The notes beneath the pieces are model-generated. The model was not told where the DNA came from. It ran no database searches and worked only from the letters and a program-made list of their open reading frames with translations. Made by a program: the position numbers and the translations under genes. From an uncultured Eubacteriales bacterium (GTDB lineage Bacteria; Bacillota; Clostridia; Oscillospirales; Ruminococcaceae), in the NCBI GenBank assembly GCA_900319075.1, contig ONMZ01000010.1:1-64000 (forward strand): a stretch of 64,000 bases of DNA, in the 5' to 3' direction. Shown piece after piece: positions 53,233 to 62,160 of this stretch (positions are counted from its first letter, which is position 1; each line of letters starts with the position of its first letter).

Positions 53233-53973
53233 ATGGACTATATTGAAATCACAAAGGATAATATTGAAAACGAACATATCTGCTGCGCTATTTCCAATAA
53301 TAAAGACGTACAGGTAGCGTCAAAAAAAGCCTGGCTTGTACAGCAGTTTGACGAGGGTCTGGTCTTTTTGAAAAGCACCGAAAGGGGAAAATGCTTTATC
53401 GAGTATATACCTGCCGAAAACGCATGGAACCCCATAAACGCCCCCGGATATATGTATATCGACTGTCTTTGGGTATCCGGCTCATTCAAGGGTCACGGCT
53501 ATTCAAACGACCTTTTGCACAGGTGTATCAAAGACAGTAAGGCAAAGGGCAAAAACGGGCTTTGTATATTATCCGCAGAAAAGAAAAAGCCTTTTCTTGC
53601 AGACCCGAAATATCTGAAATATAAAGGCTTTGAGGTCTGCGATAAGGCTGACAACGGTATACTTCTGTGGCATCTGCCCTTTGATGAAAGCGCCGTAAAA
53701 CCCACCTTCAAAGAGTGTGCAAAGCACCCTCATACCGACCTGGATGGGTTTGTGCTGTACTATACAAGCCAGTGCCCCTTCAACGCAAAGTATGTTCCTA
53801 TCCTTGAGCAGACCGCAAAAGAAAACGGTGTAAAATTCACCTCTATACACATTCAGACCAAAGAGCAGGCGCAAAACGCCCCCAGCCCCGTAACAACATA
53901 CGCCCTGTTCCGTGACGGCAAATACCTCACCAACGAACAGATGAACGACAAGAAATTTTTGAAGTTATTGTGA
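53233..53973 (+). CDS. YoaP-like GNAT acetyltransferase
   Basis: This 246-residue protein has an N-terminal GNAT fold (CLWVSGSFKGHGYSNDLLHRCIKDSKAKGKNGLCIL, the acetyl-CoA loop) and a C-terminal YoaP domain with a Cys-containing YYTSQCPFNAKYVP segment and a late thioredoxin-like strand. It matches YoaP in domain order and length. Substrate unknown. The ATG at 53233 follows aaaggact; an in-frame TTG upstream is less likely. It ends in a bidirectional terminator shared with mgtE. Confidence 0.8.
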   Translation: MDYIEITKDNIENEHICCAISNNKDVQVASKKAWLVQQFDEGLVFLKSTERGKCFIEYIPAENAWNPINAPGYMYIDCLWVSGSFKGHGYSNDLLHRCIKDSKAKGKNGLCILSAEKKKPFLADPKYLKYKGFEVCDKADNGILLWHLPFDESAVKPTFKECAKHPHTDLDGFVLYYTSQCPFNAKYVPILEQTAKENGVKFTSIHIQTKEQAQNAPSPVTTYALFRDGKYLTNEQMNDKKFLKLL

Positions 53974-53981
53974 GGCATAAC

Positions 53982-54018
53982 AAAAGCAGGTCTTTCGATA
54001 AGACGAAAGCCTGCTTTT
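53982..54018. terminator. Bidirectional terminator
   Basis: aaaagcagg and cctgctttt, with inner tttcg/cgaaa, lie between the convergent YoaP-like and mgtE genes. Confidence 0.85.
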
Positions 54019-54024
54019 TTGTTG

Positions 54025-55482
54025 TTATGATGCTAAGTTGAACACCTGTATCAGCAGCAGCCAGCTCAGCGAATAGTAGGTCACCACAGCAACAAGGTCG
54101 TTTATAGTGGTGATAAGGGGACCCGATGCCACCGCCGGGTCTATCTTTATCTTGTTGAAGAAAAGAGGTATAAGCGTGCCCACTGCGCTTGAAATAAGCA
54201 TCGCCACCAAAAGTGAAATGCCTATACAACCCGACACAAGGTATGAAAACGCCAGTGTCCTGTGCTTGAAAAAGAAAATATATAGTCCTACGAAAATAAA
54301 GGATAAAACACCCAGCAAAAGTCCGTTGCAAAAGCCCACTCTCATCTCTTTGCCCACAAGGTGGACCTTTTGTTTTCCTGTAAGGTTTTCGTCCATAAGC
54401 ACACGGATAGTCACAGCCAGCGACTGGGTGCCCACGTTACCTGCCATGTCAAGTATAAGCGACTGGAACGCCATGATAATGGTGAGCTGTGAAATGACCT
54501 TTTCGTATGTCCCCACAACGCCCGACACCAGCATACCCAGACACAAAAGAATGAGCAGCCACGGCACACGCTTTTTCATGCTCTGGATAAGCGGCTCCTT
54601 CAGATCTTCCTCTGCGGTAAGACCGGCAAGCTTTGCGTAATCGTCACCCATCTCGTCATCCACCGCTTCAATGATGTTCTGAGATGTGATAACGCCCAGC
54701 AGCCTGTTTGAGTTATCAAGCACCGGTATGGAGTTTTCCGAGTAGTCTTTAAGTCTTTCGATACAGTCCTCAACGTTTTCGCTTCCGTAAACATACGGGA
54801 ATGATGTAACGATAAGATCCTCAAGCCTTGTGTCCTTGCGGGCTATAATAAGCTCTTTAAGGTCGATCGCTCCGTAAAAAAGATCGTTTTCGTCCACCAC
54901 GAATATGGTTGAGATGTTATCGTTGTCCGCCGCCTGCTTAACAAGCTCCTGCATAGCCTGAGGCACGGTGATATTTTCTCTTATACAGATATAATTTGCC
55001 GTCATACGGCTTCCTATCTCGTCCTCATCAAATGACGAAATAAGCCTTATCTCCTTTTGTACGTCCGGCGCAGTCATATCCACCAGAAGCTCACGCTTTT
55101 CCTTGGACATAAGCCTTAATATGTTCGCCGCCGTATCCGTTTCCAGCTGTGAGATTATGTCCGCAGATTTTTTCACGTTTATCTCGTTCATAAACGTGCT
55201 GGCATCCTCCTCAGAGGTGTGCTCGAATATCTCTGCGATCATTTCCGCATCAAGGATCCTCCACAGCTTTACCCTCTCATCCTGGGTGAGCACAGGCAAA
55301 ACTTCCGCAATATCGTTCTCGTGGTAATCCTCAAGCCTGTTTTTCATAGCCTTCGGGGAAATGCCGCTTCTGATTATGGAGATGATGTCTCCCTCGTAAT
55401 CAGGCATTTCCGCAGGCTCGATCTTTTCAGTTATCTCTTCAGACTCGCCGTCCCTGTCGAGTCTTTCTTCTTCCAAAGCCAT
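54025..55482 (-). CDS. mgtE: Magnesium transporter MgtE
   Basis: This 485-residue protein has the full MgtE layout. The N-terminal superhelical domain (about 40-160) contains DIAEVLPVL and EIFEHTSEED. Tandem CBS domains (about 165-290) contain MTANYICIRENITVPQAM and IPVLDNSNRLLGVIT. Five membrane spans follow from about 305, with the pore-helix motif LILDMAGNVGTQSLAVTIR. It imports Mg2+ and is gated by Mg2+ bound between its cytoplasmic domains. The leader of about 245 bases carries a small frame and an attenuator-like hairpin. The start follows ggagggat. Confidence 0.95.
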   Translation of the reverse strand: MALEEERLDRDGESEEITEKIEPAEMPDYEGDIISIIRSGISPKAMKNRLEDYHENDIAEVLPVLTQDERVKLWRILDAEMIAEIFEHTSEEDASTFMNEINVKKSADIISQLETDTAANILRLMSKEKRELLVDMTAPDVQKEIRLISSFDEDEIGSRMTANYICIRENITVPQAMQELVKQAADNDNISTIFVVDENDLFYGAIDLKELIIARKDTRLEDLIVTSFPYVYGSENVEDCIERLKDYSENSIPVLDNSNRLLGVITSQNIIEAVDDEMGDDYAKLAGLTAEEDLKEPLIQSMKKRVPWLLILLCLGMLVSGVVGTYEKVISQLTIIMAFQSLILDMAGNVGTQSLAVTIRVLMDENLTGKQKVHLVGKEMRVGFCNGLLLGVLSFIFVGLYIFFFKHRTLAFSYLVSGCIGISLLVAMLISSAVGTLIPLFFNKIKIDPAVASGPLITTINDLVAVVTYYSLSWLLLIQVFNLAS

Positions 55483-55554
55483 CTTATCCCTCCGTCTTTA
55501 GATTTTTGCTGCATTTTTTCGGAGTAACGGTCATTGGCAAAAGCACAAAAATAT

Positions 55555-55580
55555 CCCGTCTGCTTTGTGGGCATAACGGG
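55555..55580 (-). terminator. Attenuator-like hairpin in the mgtE leader
   Basis: On the minus strand cccgt and acggg with inner TGC/GCA pairing are followed by ATATTTTTG. It lies about 72 bases before the mgtE start, inside the leader, so it could stop transcription early. Confidence 0.55.
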
Positions 55581-55603
55581 AAAAATGCATATTAAACCGT
55601 GGG

Positions 55604-55696
55604 TCACACGAAACGAACAACAGCTCCGCCGCAGGTGCAAACCCCTTTTAAATGCATATTCTGCCGCCATCGCCCGCAACTATCACTGTTGGTCAC
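55604..55696 (-). CDS. Possible 30-residue leader peptide of mgtE
   Basis: On the minus strand gaggtgatc lies just before GTG at 55696. The frame runs 30 codons (MTNSDSCGRWRQNMHLKG…) and contains the Cys pair GVCTCGG. It ends 24 bases before the attenuator-like hairpin, an arrangement seen in translation-coupled attenuation. An overlapping frame is also open, so confidence is modest. Confidence 0.45.
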   Translation of the reverse strand: MTNSDSCGRWRQNMHLKGVCTCGGAVVRFV

Positions 55697-55736
55697 TTCG
55701 ATCACCTCACTATTATTCTTGATTTGCAACAATTAT

Positions 55737-55765
55737 ATTATATCACCATTTTACTCACCTGTCAA
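55737..55765 (-). promoter_or_regulatory. Promoter of mgtE
   Basis: On the minus strand TTGACA (55760-55765), 17 bases, TATAAT (55737-55742). It implies a leader of about 245 bases. Confidence 0.85.
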
Positions 55766-55776
55766 CATTTTTGTTC

Positions 55777-55897
55777 CGCAGCGGCGGTCCGCTTGTCCGT
55801 CGCAAACAACAATGCAATAAAGGCTGCTTTGGCACTGCTCCGGGTTTTCAGGAGTATGTAAGTCAAAAAAAATTCCGATTTCGCAGCGGCGGTCCGC
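55777..55897. repeat. Direct repeats between mgtE and the cyclase
   Basis: cgcagcggcggtccgc occurs at 55777-55792 and 55882-55897, 105 bases apart. Each copy is followed by a caaacaac-type unit. Related gcaaacaac units occur in the iteron-like modules at the far left. The rest of 55483-56127 holds the mgtE leader and promoter and the cyclase promoter. Confidence 0.5.
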
Positions 55898-56043
55898 AAT
55901 TCCCCTCGCCCGAAACACCCGCCGGCAAACAACATTGACCCGTTAGGTTCATGGGGTGTACAGGCATTTATGTGCAAAGAGCAATAATTTTTATAAATTA
56001 TAACAGCATTTTGAATAAAATAAATTTTAATCGTTTAATGCTC

Positions 56044-56072
56044 TTGCAATTTGTATCCGATTGGTGTATAAT
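56044..56072 (+). promoter_or_regulatory. Promoter of the diguanylate cyclase
   Basis: TTGCAA (56044-56049), 17 bases, TATAAT (56067-56072), 55 bases before the start. Confidence 0.8.
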
Positions 56073-56127
56073 GGTAGTGATTAAATATATTGTACCACTT
56101 GATAAACCATCCACAGGCGGTGATATT

Positions 56128-57888
56128 ATGCAGATGAATAACGATCAGGCCGTAAAAAACAGCGAGCTTGTTACATTTTCAAGGCTCGCCCTCGCTCTTG
56201 CCAATGACTATGAGAGCATATATTATGTCGACATAAGGAACGACCATTATGTAGAATACCGAGCTGCCGGAGAGAATAAGGATCTTTCTGTGGCTTCTTC
56301 AGGCGACGACTTTTTCCTTGATGTGACCTATAATGTACCAAGGGTGGTCTACGAGCCGGACAGAGAGCAGTTTCTGACATTCTTTAAGAAAAAGGATATC
56401 CTTGCCCACATTGAGGACGGCAAGGCATACACACATAGCTACCGCCTTATCAAGGACGACGGATTTTTATACTATCAGCTGAAGGTCATAAGAGGGACCG
56501 GTGCAGACAAAGACTTTATGATCGTAGGCGTCCGCAACGTTGACGAACAGGTAAGGCGTGAACAGATAGCTGCTGCGGAAAGCAGGATATACGGGGAGAT
56601 CTCAATGGCTCTTTCCAGCAGATACGAGGTCATCTACTACATTGACGCCAACACCAACAAGTATACCGAATACAGCTCCAGCCACGAGTATTCTCTTTTG
56701 GGCGTAAGCAAAATGGGGCGTGACTTTTTCATTACCGCAAGAGAGGACATAGTGAAATACATCGACCCTGCGGATTGTGACAGGATGCTCAAGGTGATGG
56801 ATAAAAACAATCTTCTTGACACCCTTGACCAGACCGGGTCCTTCACCTGCACATACAGACAGCTTCTTGACGGACGCTCACAGTATGTGACCATGCACAT
56901 TGTGCGCCCCAGAAACGACAACAACTGTATCGTTATAGGGGTGTTGAACATTGATAAGCAGGTGCGGCGTGAACAGGCTGCCATAGCACAGAACGAAACC
57001 TACAGCCAGATCGTAAACGCCCTTGCCAAGCAATATGAGGTCATCTACTATATAGACCTGGAGACCGACCATTATAAAGAGTACAGCTCCAGCGAAAAAT
57101 ATGCCCAGCTGAGAATGGGCGAGTCCGGTTTGGATTTCTTCGGCGATACAAAGCGCAATATGAACAATCAGATCTACCCCGAGGACTTACCCATGATGGA
57201 AAAAGCCATGGACAGGCAGCAGTTCATAAACGATCTGAACGAAACGGGTACCACCTCCATCACCTACCGGCTCATGCTGGACAACAGACCCCAGTATGTG
57301 AACCTTATCGCCATTCGTCCCGAGGAAAATCCACGGCACGTTATTATAGCCGTGTCAAATATCGATGCTGCAAAACAAAGAGAGATGGATTTCCGTGCAG
57401 CTCTTGGCAACGCTATGGACATGGCAAATAAAGACGCCCTTACAAAGGTAAAGAATAAGCACGCATATTCCCATGCCGTAGCGGAAATGGACGAGGATAT
57501 CGCCGGCCGCCGCAGCAAGGAATTTGCTATTGCCGTGCTTGATATAAACGGGCTGAAGAATATAAACGATACCCGTGGACACAGAGTTGGAGATGAATAT
57601 ATAAAAAGCTGCTGCCGTATAATCTGCACCACCTTCAAGCACAGTCCTGTGTTCCGTATAGGAGGGGACGAGTTTGCCGTAATCCTCACCGGTGAGGATT
57701 ATGAAAACAGACAGATCCTTTCCGACAGCTTTAAAAGCATTATGCAAAGCAATGCCCAGCGTGAGCTTGCCACCCTTGCGATAGGAATAGCTGCATATGA
57801 CCGGAATATGGATACCTCCGTCGCAACGGTCTTTGAACGTGCCGACAACGCAATGTACGAAAACAAAAAGATCTATAAAGACAGATAA
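56128..57888 (+). CDS. Diguanylate cyclase with three PAS-like repeats
   Basis: This 586-residue soluble protein has three consecutive repeats of about 140 residues, each opening ALANDYESIYYVD, ALSSRYEVIYYID or ALAKQYEVIYYID, with a later V-x-V-x-N-(V/I)-D-x-Q end; they look like PAS-type sensor domains. The C-terminal GGDEF domain (about 430-585) has KDALTKVKNKHAY, LDINGLKNINDTRGHRVGDEY and RIGGDEF, so it should make c-di-GMP. The start at 56128 follows ggcggtgat and lies after the promoter; longer in-frame starts precede the -10 box. Confidence 0.88.
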   Translation: MQMNNDQAVKNSELVTFSRLALALANDYESIYYVDIRNDHYVEYRAAGENKDLSVASSGDDFFLDVTYNVPRVVYEPDREQFLTFFKKKDILAHIEDGKAYTHSYRLIKDDGFLYYQLKVIRGTGADKDFMIVGVRNVDEQVRREQIAAAESRIYGEISMALSSRYEVIYYIDANTNKYTEYSSSHEYSLLGVSKMGRDFFITAREDIVKYIDPADCDRMLKVMDKNNLLDTLDQTGSFTCTYRQLLDGRSQYVTMHIVRPRNDNNCIVIGVLNIDKQVRREQAAIAQNETYSQIVNALAKQYEVIYYIDLETDHYKEYSSSEKYAQLRMGESGLDFFGDTKRNMNNQIYPEDLPMMEKAMDRQQFINDLNETGTTSITYRLMLDNRPQYVNLIAIRPEENPRHVIIAVSNIDAAKQREMDFRAALGNAMDMANKDALTKVKNKHAYSHAVAEMDEDIAGRRSKEFAIAVLDINGLKNINDTRGHRVGDEYIKSCCRIICTTFKHSPVFRIGGDEFAVILTGEDYENRQILSDSFKSIMQSNAQRELATLAIGIAAYDRNMDTSVATVFERADNAMYENKKIYKDR

Positions 57889-57899
57889 GAAACAAAAAC

Positions 57900-57927
57900 C
57901 CGCCTCTGCATGAAAATGCAGGGGCGG
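57900..57927. terminator. Terminator after the cyclase
   Basis: ccgcc-ctgcat and atgcag-ggcgg pair around gaaa, followed by tcattcttttt. It also serves the convergent lipoprotein gene. Confidence 0.8.
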
Positions 57928-57954
57928 TCATTCTTTTTACTATTTATTATCCTC

Positions 57955-58851
57955 TTACTTCAGTGTAGAAGGCAGCTTTACACCAAGAGCCTTTGCAAGC
58001 TTATCCAGCTCTGTTTTATAATCGTACTGCTTTGTGTAAGGTCCAACAGGAGTCTGTCCCTGAAGACCCATATCGTACATGGCAAGCACGATAACATCGC
58101 TGCCCGAAAGATAATAACACATATACATCTCTCTGCCCGGTGTGGCTGCCATAACGTGGTCTGCCGTTTTTTCAACGAGCATACCCTCTTTTTTCGCTCC
58201 CTCAAGGTCCTTTTCAAGGTCCTCGTTCATCACACAGCCGTAAACCTTTTTCGCCTCGGCAGCGTCGGCACAGTTGAACACTATCGCCATAACAGCTCCG
58301 TCCATGTCGATGTCAGTCTCGTTTTTGTCATCGGGATCGTCGTCTTTGAACCTGACCGAGTTGCCGATCATAAAGATGCTTGCCGTGTCCTTTGCAATGG
58401 AAATATAGTCTATGTGGGAAAGCTGGTCGTCAAACGGGGAAAATATGTCTATGGTCTTTAACCTGCCCGATGCGGAATGTTTGCCCTCATTAGAGGTAAA
58501 ATATTTCTCAAAAGCATCGTCCATATCCTTTGACTCAGCCACTATCTCCTCACTGCCGTAAAGCTCCTTTGTTATCTTCACCAGATCCTTTGCCGTTGCA
58601 GGCAGCGGCTGGGGAGCTGTTGTTGCAGCAGTGCTCTTGGTGGTCTGTGATGTTGCGGAAGTGGTGGTGGCAGTAGTTGTAGTGGTCGTGGTCTTTTCTT
58701 GGCTGCTGTCCCCTCCGGTTTTGGAGGAATCGCTCAGCGACGACGAGTTGTCCCCCTGAGATGATGTTTCTGCCACAGATGAGCTGTTCTCACAGCCTGC
58801 CATGGACAAAATAAGCGCCGACGCAATTATCATAGTTATTATTTTTTTCAT
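57955..58851 (-). CDS. Lipoprotein with Thr-rich linker (DUF4358-like)
   Basis: This 298-residue protein has a lipobox LSMAGC (Cys at 20), then a Ser/Thr-rich linker (about 24-82) with runs of Thr. A C-terminal domain (about 85-298) contains AKDLVKITKEL and SGSDVIVLAMYDM, resembling DUF4358 lipoproteins of clostridia, though my match is from memory. It is anchored outside the membrane. Role unknown. It follows pncB by 6 bases in the same direction, so it may be co-transcribed with the NAD salvage genes. Confidence 0.7.
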   Translation of the reverse strand: MKKIITMIIASALILSMAGCENSSSVAETSSQGDNSSSLSDSSKTGGDSSQEKTTTTTTTATTTSATSQTTKSTAATTAPQPLPATAKDLVKITKELYGSEEIVAESKDMDDAFEKYFTSNEGKHSASGRLKTIDIFSPFDDQLSHIDYISIAKDTASIFMIGNSVRFKDDDPDDKNETDIDMDGAVMAIVFNCADAAEAKKVYGCVMNEDLEKDLEGAKKEGMLVEKTADHVMAATPGREMYMCYYLSGSDVIVLAMYDMGLQGQTPVGPYTKQYDYKTELDKLAKALGVKLPSTLK

Positions 58852-58857
58852 TTTTTC

Positions 58858-60063
58858 TCACCCTTTTTTATTTTTTCCTCTGTTGAGCCTGAACTCAACC
58901 GAGCGTTTAAGGTATTCAAGATAATTTTCGTCACGGCACATTGACTTTCCGGGCACATCCGAAAGCTTTGCCACAGGTCTGCCGTTGACATACTGAAGCT
59001 TGATAACGATATTCAGCGCCTGTTCACAGGTATCGTTTGAAATAAATGTCCCTATGCCGAAAGAAACCTTTGTGCGGTCTTTGAAATAATCGTAAAGCTC
59101 CTGCGCCCTGTCAAAATCAAGACTGTCGCTGAAAAGCAGCAGCTTGGTCTTTGGATCGACCCCGTATTTTTTATAGTGCTGTATTATTTTTTCTCCCCAG
59201 GCGTATGGATCGCCGCTGTCGTGGCGTACACCTGTGTAGTTGTTCACCATGGAGCGGTTGAAATCCAGAAGGAAAAGATCTGTTGTCACCGTATCGGTAA
59301 GCGCCGTTCCGTTGTCTCCGTCGTACTCGTTGTACCAGTCCTTCATGGCGTAATAATTAGTGAATGCAAGGGGTATCGAGTCGATACCCTGGTACATCTG
59401 AACAAACTCGTGGGCATAGGTGCCTATGGGGGTCACGTTATACTTCATTGCAAGAAACACGTTTGATGTACCTATGCAGTTTTTTGTCTGAGTGACCAGC
59501 CTGCGGACAGCTTCGTCCTCCCACTCTCTTGAAAGCCTCCTGCGGCATCCGAACTCGGCAAATTTAAAAGTATATGTCCCGTCGTTCATCGCCTTTATCT
59601 TGCCGTCCAGCTTTTCCTCTGCGGACTTTCTCAGCTTTTGATAATCATAACGTGACCTGAAATACACCTCGTTGATTATTTCAAGCAGGTATATCTCAAA
59701 CTGCATTGCCGAAAACAGCGGCCCGTCAACTATCACCGAAAGCTCCCCCTGATCGGAAAGACTTACGCTCACATAATCACGGATAGGGTGCCATAGCCGT
59801 AGAAATTCCACATAGTCGTCCTTTATAAAACGTATAGAGCGCAGGTAGTCAAGCTCCTGCCTGTTAAACCTCAGAGTGCATAAATGGTCTATCTGCTCGT
59901 TTATCTCCTTCACCATCTCTTGGGTGAAAACCACCCCCTCGTTGCGGCATTTAAAATAGTACTGACCGCAAAGATCCGTGTGCTTGTGAAAGATCACCTG
60001 ATCCATATTGAATTTGTACAGATCCGTATCAAGCAAAGATACCACAATCGGTTCAAATCTCAT
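58858..60063 (-). CDS. pncB: Nicotinate phosphoribosyltransferase
   Basis: This 401-residue protein has the PncB pattern: TDLYKFNMDQVIF near the start, a central FAEFGCRRRLS block, MVNNYTGVRHDSGDPYAWGE (phosphate and PRPP site), LLFSDSLDF and GIGTFISND. The reaction is nicotinate + PRPP + ATP to nicotinate mononucleotide, the entry into NAD salvage. It lies 18 bases downstream of the nicotinamidase gene, which supplies its substrate. Confidence 0.93.
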   Translation of the reverse strand: MRFEPIVVSLLDTDLYKFNMDQVIFHKHTDLCGQYYFKCRNEGVVFTQEMVKEINEQIDHLCTLRFNRQELDYLRSIRFIKDDYVEFLRLWHPIRDYVSVSLSDQGELSVIVDGPLFSAMQFEIYLLEIINEVYFRSRYDYQKLRKSAEEKLDGKIKAMNDGTYTFKFAEFGCRRRLSREWEDEAVRRLVTQTKNCIGTSNVFLAMKYNVTPIGTYAHEFVQMYQGIDSIPLAFTNYYAMKDWYNEYDGDNGTALTDTVTTDLFLLDFNRSMVNNYTGVRHDSGDPYAWGEKIIQHYKKYGVDPKTKLLLFSDSLDFDRAQELYDYFKDRTKVSFGIGTFISNDTCEQALNIVIKLQYVNGRPVAKLSDVPGKSMCRDENYLEYLKRSVEFRLNRGKNKKG

Positions 60064-60081
60064 CTCATCGCTCCCTCCGCC

Positions 60082-60606
60082 TTAGATCACATCTATCTGA
60101 CAGCTTCGCATAGTTTCAAGAGCTGCCTGGTGCTTGTGTGGAGTCACCCCCGCACAGCAGGAACTGTCCACGGATATGTCCGCCTCGGGGAAAGCTGCCT
60201 TTACCAGCAAAGCATTGGAGACCACGCAAATATCCGTGCAAAGACCTATGAACTCAACGCACAGCGGCTCATCTCCGGCTGCCTTTTTTATCAGCCCTGC
60301 AAGCTCCACCGAGCCGAATGTACCCTTTTCAACAGCTGTATATTTCTTTCCCTCAAGGGCGCTTTTTATCCTCCCGTCAAGCTCCCAACCGGGCGTGCCC
60401 TTTATACAGTGTGGCACAGGAAGTTTTTTACCCTCGGCTGTGCTGAGATAATTTTCCCCATGGGTGTCAAAGGTCACAAATATCTCTCCATTGAAATTTC
60501 TGATCTTTTCCGCTGCGTTTTCCCTTATAGCCACAGCTTCCTTTGTCCCCAGTGCGCCGTCAACAAAATCCTTTTGCAGATCTACCGCCACAAGTATCTT
60601 TTTCAT
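60082..60606 (-). CDS. pncA: Nicotinamidase (isochorismatase-like hydrolase)
   Basis: This 174-residue protein has VAVDLQKDFVDGAL with catalytic Asp9, a TFDTHGENY metal/His region, the middle Lys in VEKGTFGS and the nucleophile Cys in IGLCTDICVVSNALL. It converts nicotinamide to nicotinate, directly feeding the following pncB. The operon is pncA-pncB and perhaps the lipoprotein gene. Confidence 0.88.
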   Translation of the reverse strand: MKKILVAVDLQKDFVDGALGTKEAVAIRENAAEKIRNFNGEIFVTFDTHGENYLSTAEGKKLPVPHCIKGTPGWELDGRIKSALEGKKYTAVEKGTFGSVELAGLIKKAAGDEPLCVEFIGLCTDICVVSNALLVKAAFPEADISVDSSCCAGVTPHKHQAALETMRSCQIDVI

Positions 60607-60783
60607 CTTTGTGCATCTCCCCCCTATTTATACTTAATGTGATGGACAAATTCCCGATATAAAAAGAATTTGCCCTCCCCGAACTATGTTTTGGGATACA
60701 TCACTTATAAAACGCACCTATATTGTAACAGAACAGCACCGCCCCTGTCAAGAGGCATCATGGCTCCCATGGATATTTTTCAC

Positions 60784-60812
60784 TTGAAAACATATCCCCT
60801 TTGTGGTAAAAT
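60784..60812 (+). promoter_or_regulatory. Promoter of the MBL-fold gene
   Basis: TTGAAA (60784-60789), 17 bases, TAAAAT (60807-60812). The rest of the gap from 60607 shows no other feature. Confidence 0.65.
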
Positions 60813-60849
60813 TAAAACTGCAAAGCTAAAATTCAAGGCAGGTGAAAAA

Positions 60850-61647
60850 ATGGTAACACAGCTCAAATATTCAAACACCAATACCTATCTTATCAGCGGC
60901 AAAAAAGGCTGCGTCCTGTTTGATACCGGCTGGGCAGGCACCTTCGGACTGCTTTGCAAAGCCCTGGGAGAGAAAAATATCACCCTTCAGCAGATCAGCT
61001 GCCTTATCATCTCCCACTTTCACCCCGATCACATGGGACTTGCCGGAGAGCTTGCCGAACATGGTATAGAACCGGTTATCGCAGATGTCCAGCTGGAATA
61101 TGTGCACGCCTCAGACTATATATTCCGCAAAGAAAACAATCGCTTCTTTGTACCCCTTGACGAAAATAAAGCAAAGATCGTTTCCATTCGCCAAAGCAGG
61201 AAATTTTTAAAAAGCCTGGGTATCAGCGGCGAGCTTATCCATACCCCCGGTCATAGCCCCGACAGCATCTGCGTGTGGCTGGATGATGACAGATCCCTGC
61301 TGGTAGGGGACCTTGCCCCCCTTTATGAGCTTGAGATGCACAAAAACACCCCCACAGGCGAAAGCTGGGAAAGGCTGTTAAAGCTCCGTCCCAAAAGGGT
61401 GTATTACGGCCACGCAAAAACAGCTGAGCTTGACAGCAGCCTGCCGGCTGCCCCTTGTGACGATGATCTTTATGCGCTTGTAAAAAGGATAATAAGGCTT
61501 TGTGAAAAAGGACAAACGCCTGAAAGAATAAGCCTACGCACCAACGCTCCCCAAAAGCTTGTAAAAGACGTTTTACAGATATATGTTACCCACCCCGGCG
61601 TAAGTATAAACGGCATACTTGACCGGCTGGAGATCAAGGATCTGTGA
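60850..61647 (+). CDS. Metallo-beta-lactamase-fold hydrolase
   Basis: This 265-residue protein has the metal motif ISHFHPDHMGL (HxHxDH), an N-terminal FDTGW strand, HTPGHSPDSICVW, LLVGDLAP, and a late YYGHAK His. A C-terminal helical segment (about 215-265) resembles a winged-helix cap. Substrate unknown; glyoxalase II-like or phosphodiesterase roles are possible. The ATG at 60850 follows ggcaggtg and lies after the promoter; upstream in-frame starts do not. Confidence 0.85.
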   Translation: MVTQLKYSNTNTYLISGKKGCVLFDTGWAGTFGLLCKALGEKNITLQQISCLIISHFHPDHMGLAGELAEHGIEPVIADVQLEYVHASDYIFRKENNRFFVPLDENKAKIVSIRQSRKFLKSLGISGELIHTPGHSPDSICVWLDDDRSLLVGDLAPLYELEMHKNTPTGESWERLLKLRPKRVYYGHAKTAELDSSLPAAPCDDDLYALVKRIIRLCEKGQTPERISLRTNAPQKLVKDVLQIYVTHPGVSINGILDRLEIKDL

Positions 61648-61702
61648 AGGTGAGATATGCACACCCCGGAATATCAGCAATAGCCCTTAATACAGAACTT
61701 TT

Positions 61703-61732
61703 GCCCCAAAGCATTTCAAAGTGCTTCGGGGC
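61703..61732 (+). terminator. Terminator of the MBL-fold gene
   Basis: gcccc-aagca and tgctt-ggggc pair, followed by attgtgttttt. The remaining 61733-62000 holds no gene or repeat I can name. Confidence 0.75.
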
Positions 61733-62000
61733 ATTGTGTTTTTATACGGCTGCTACATAAGGATAGTGCGCCAAACTGTGTATATTAAAAAGGTCCGGGG
61801 ACACAAAGGCAGTTGTCATTTCAAACTGATATGTGACGGACAAGGGTGGTGCACGCTGTGCACAAATTCTTATTTATAGCTATAAACAGAGAATAGAGTT
61901 TTATCTTTTGGCAAGATATGCAAATTTAACAAGCAGCCCTACGATTTGTCCCCGGGTTTTGTGCACGGCTCCATATTTTTTGCAAAAGAATAATATTGTA

Positions 62001-62029
62001 TTGACAAATAGTATTATACGTCATATAAT
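62001..62029 (+). promoter_or_regulatory. Promoter upstream of the CPBP gene
   Basis: TTGACA (62001-62006), 17 bases, TATAAT (62024-62029), a perfect consensus. Confidence 0.85.
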
Positions 62030-62160
62030 ATACACAACGATATGATATTACGCAAAACAAAATTAGGCTTAAGGATTCCTTAATATTATCCATGATATAA
62101 TTTCAAAAGCTGACAGACAAAAAAACAAAAAGAACAAAATGTCGTAGAAGGAGAAAAACT

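Noticed and set aside
55483..55730. M-box Mg2+ riboswitch before mgtE
   Set aside because: I looked for the conserved GGTGAGGCTCCT and GACGCCAA blocks and did not find them in order.
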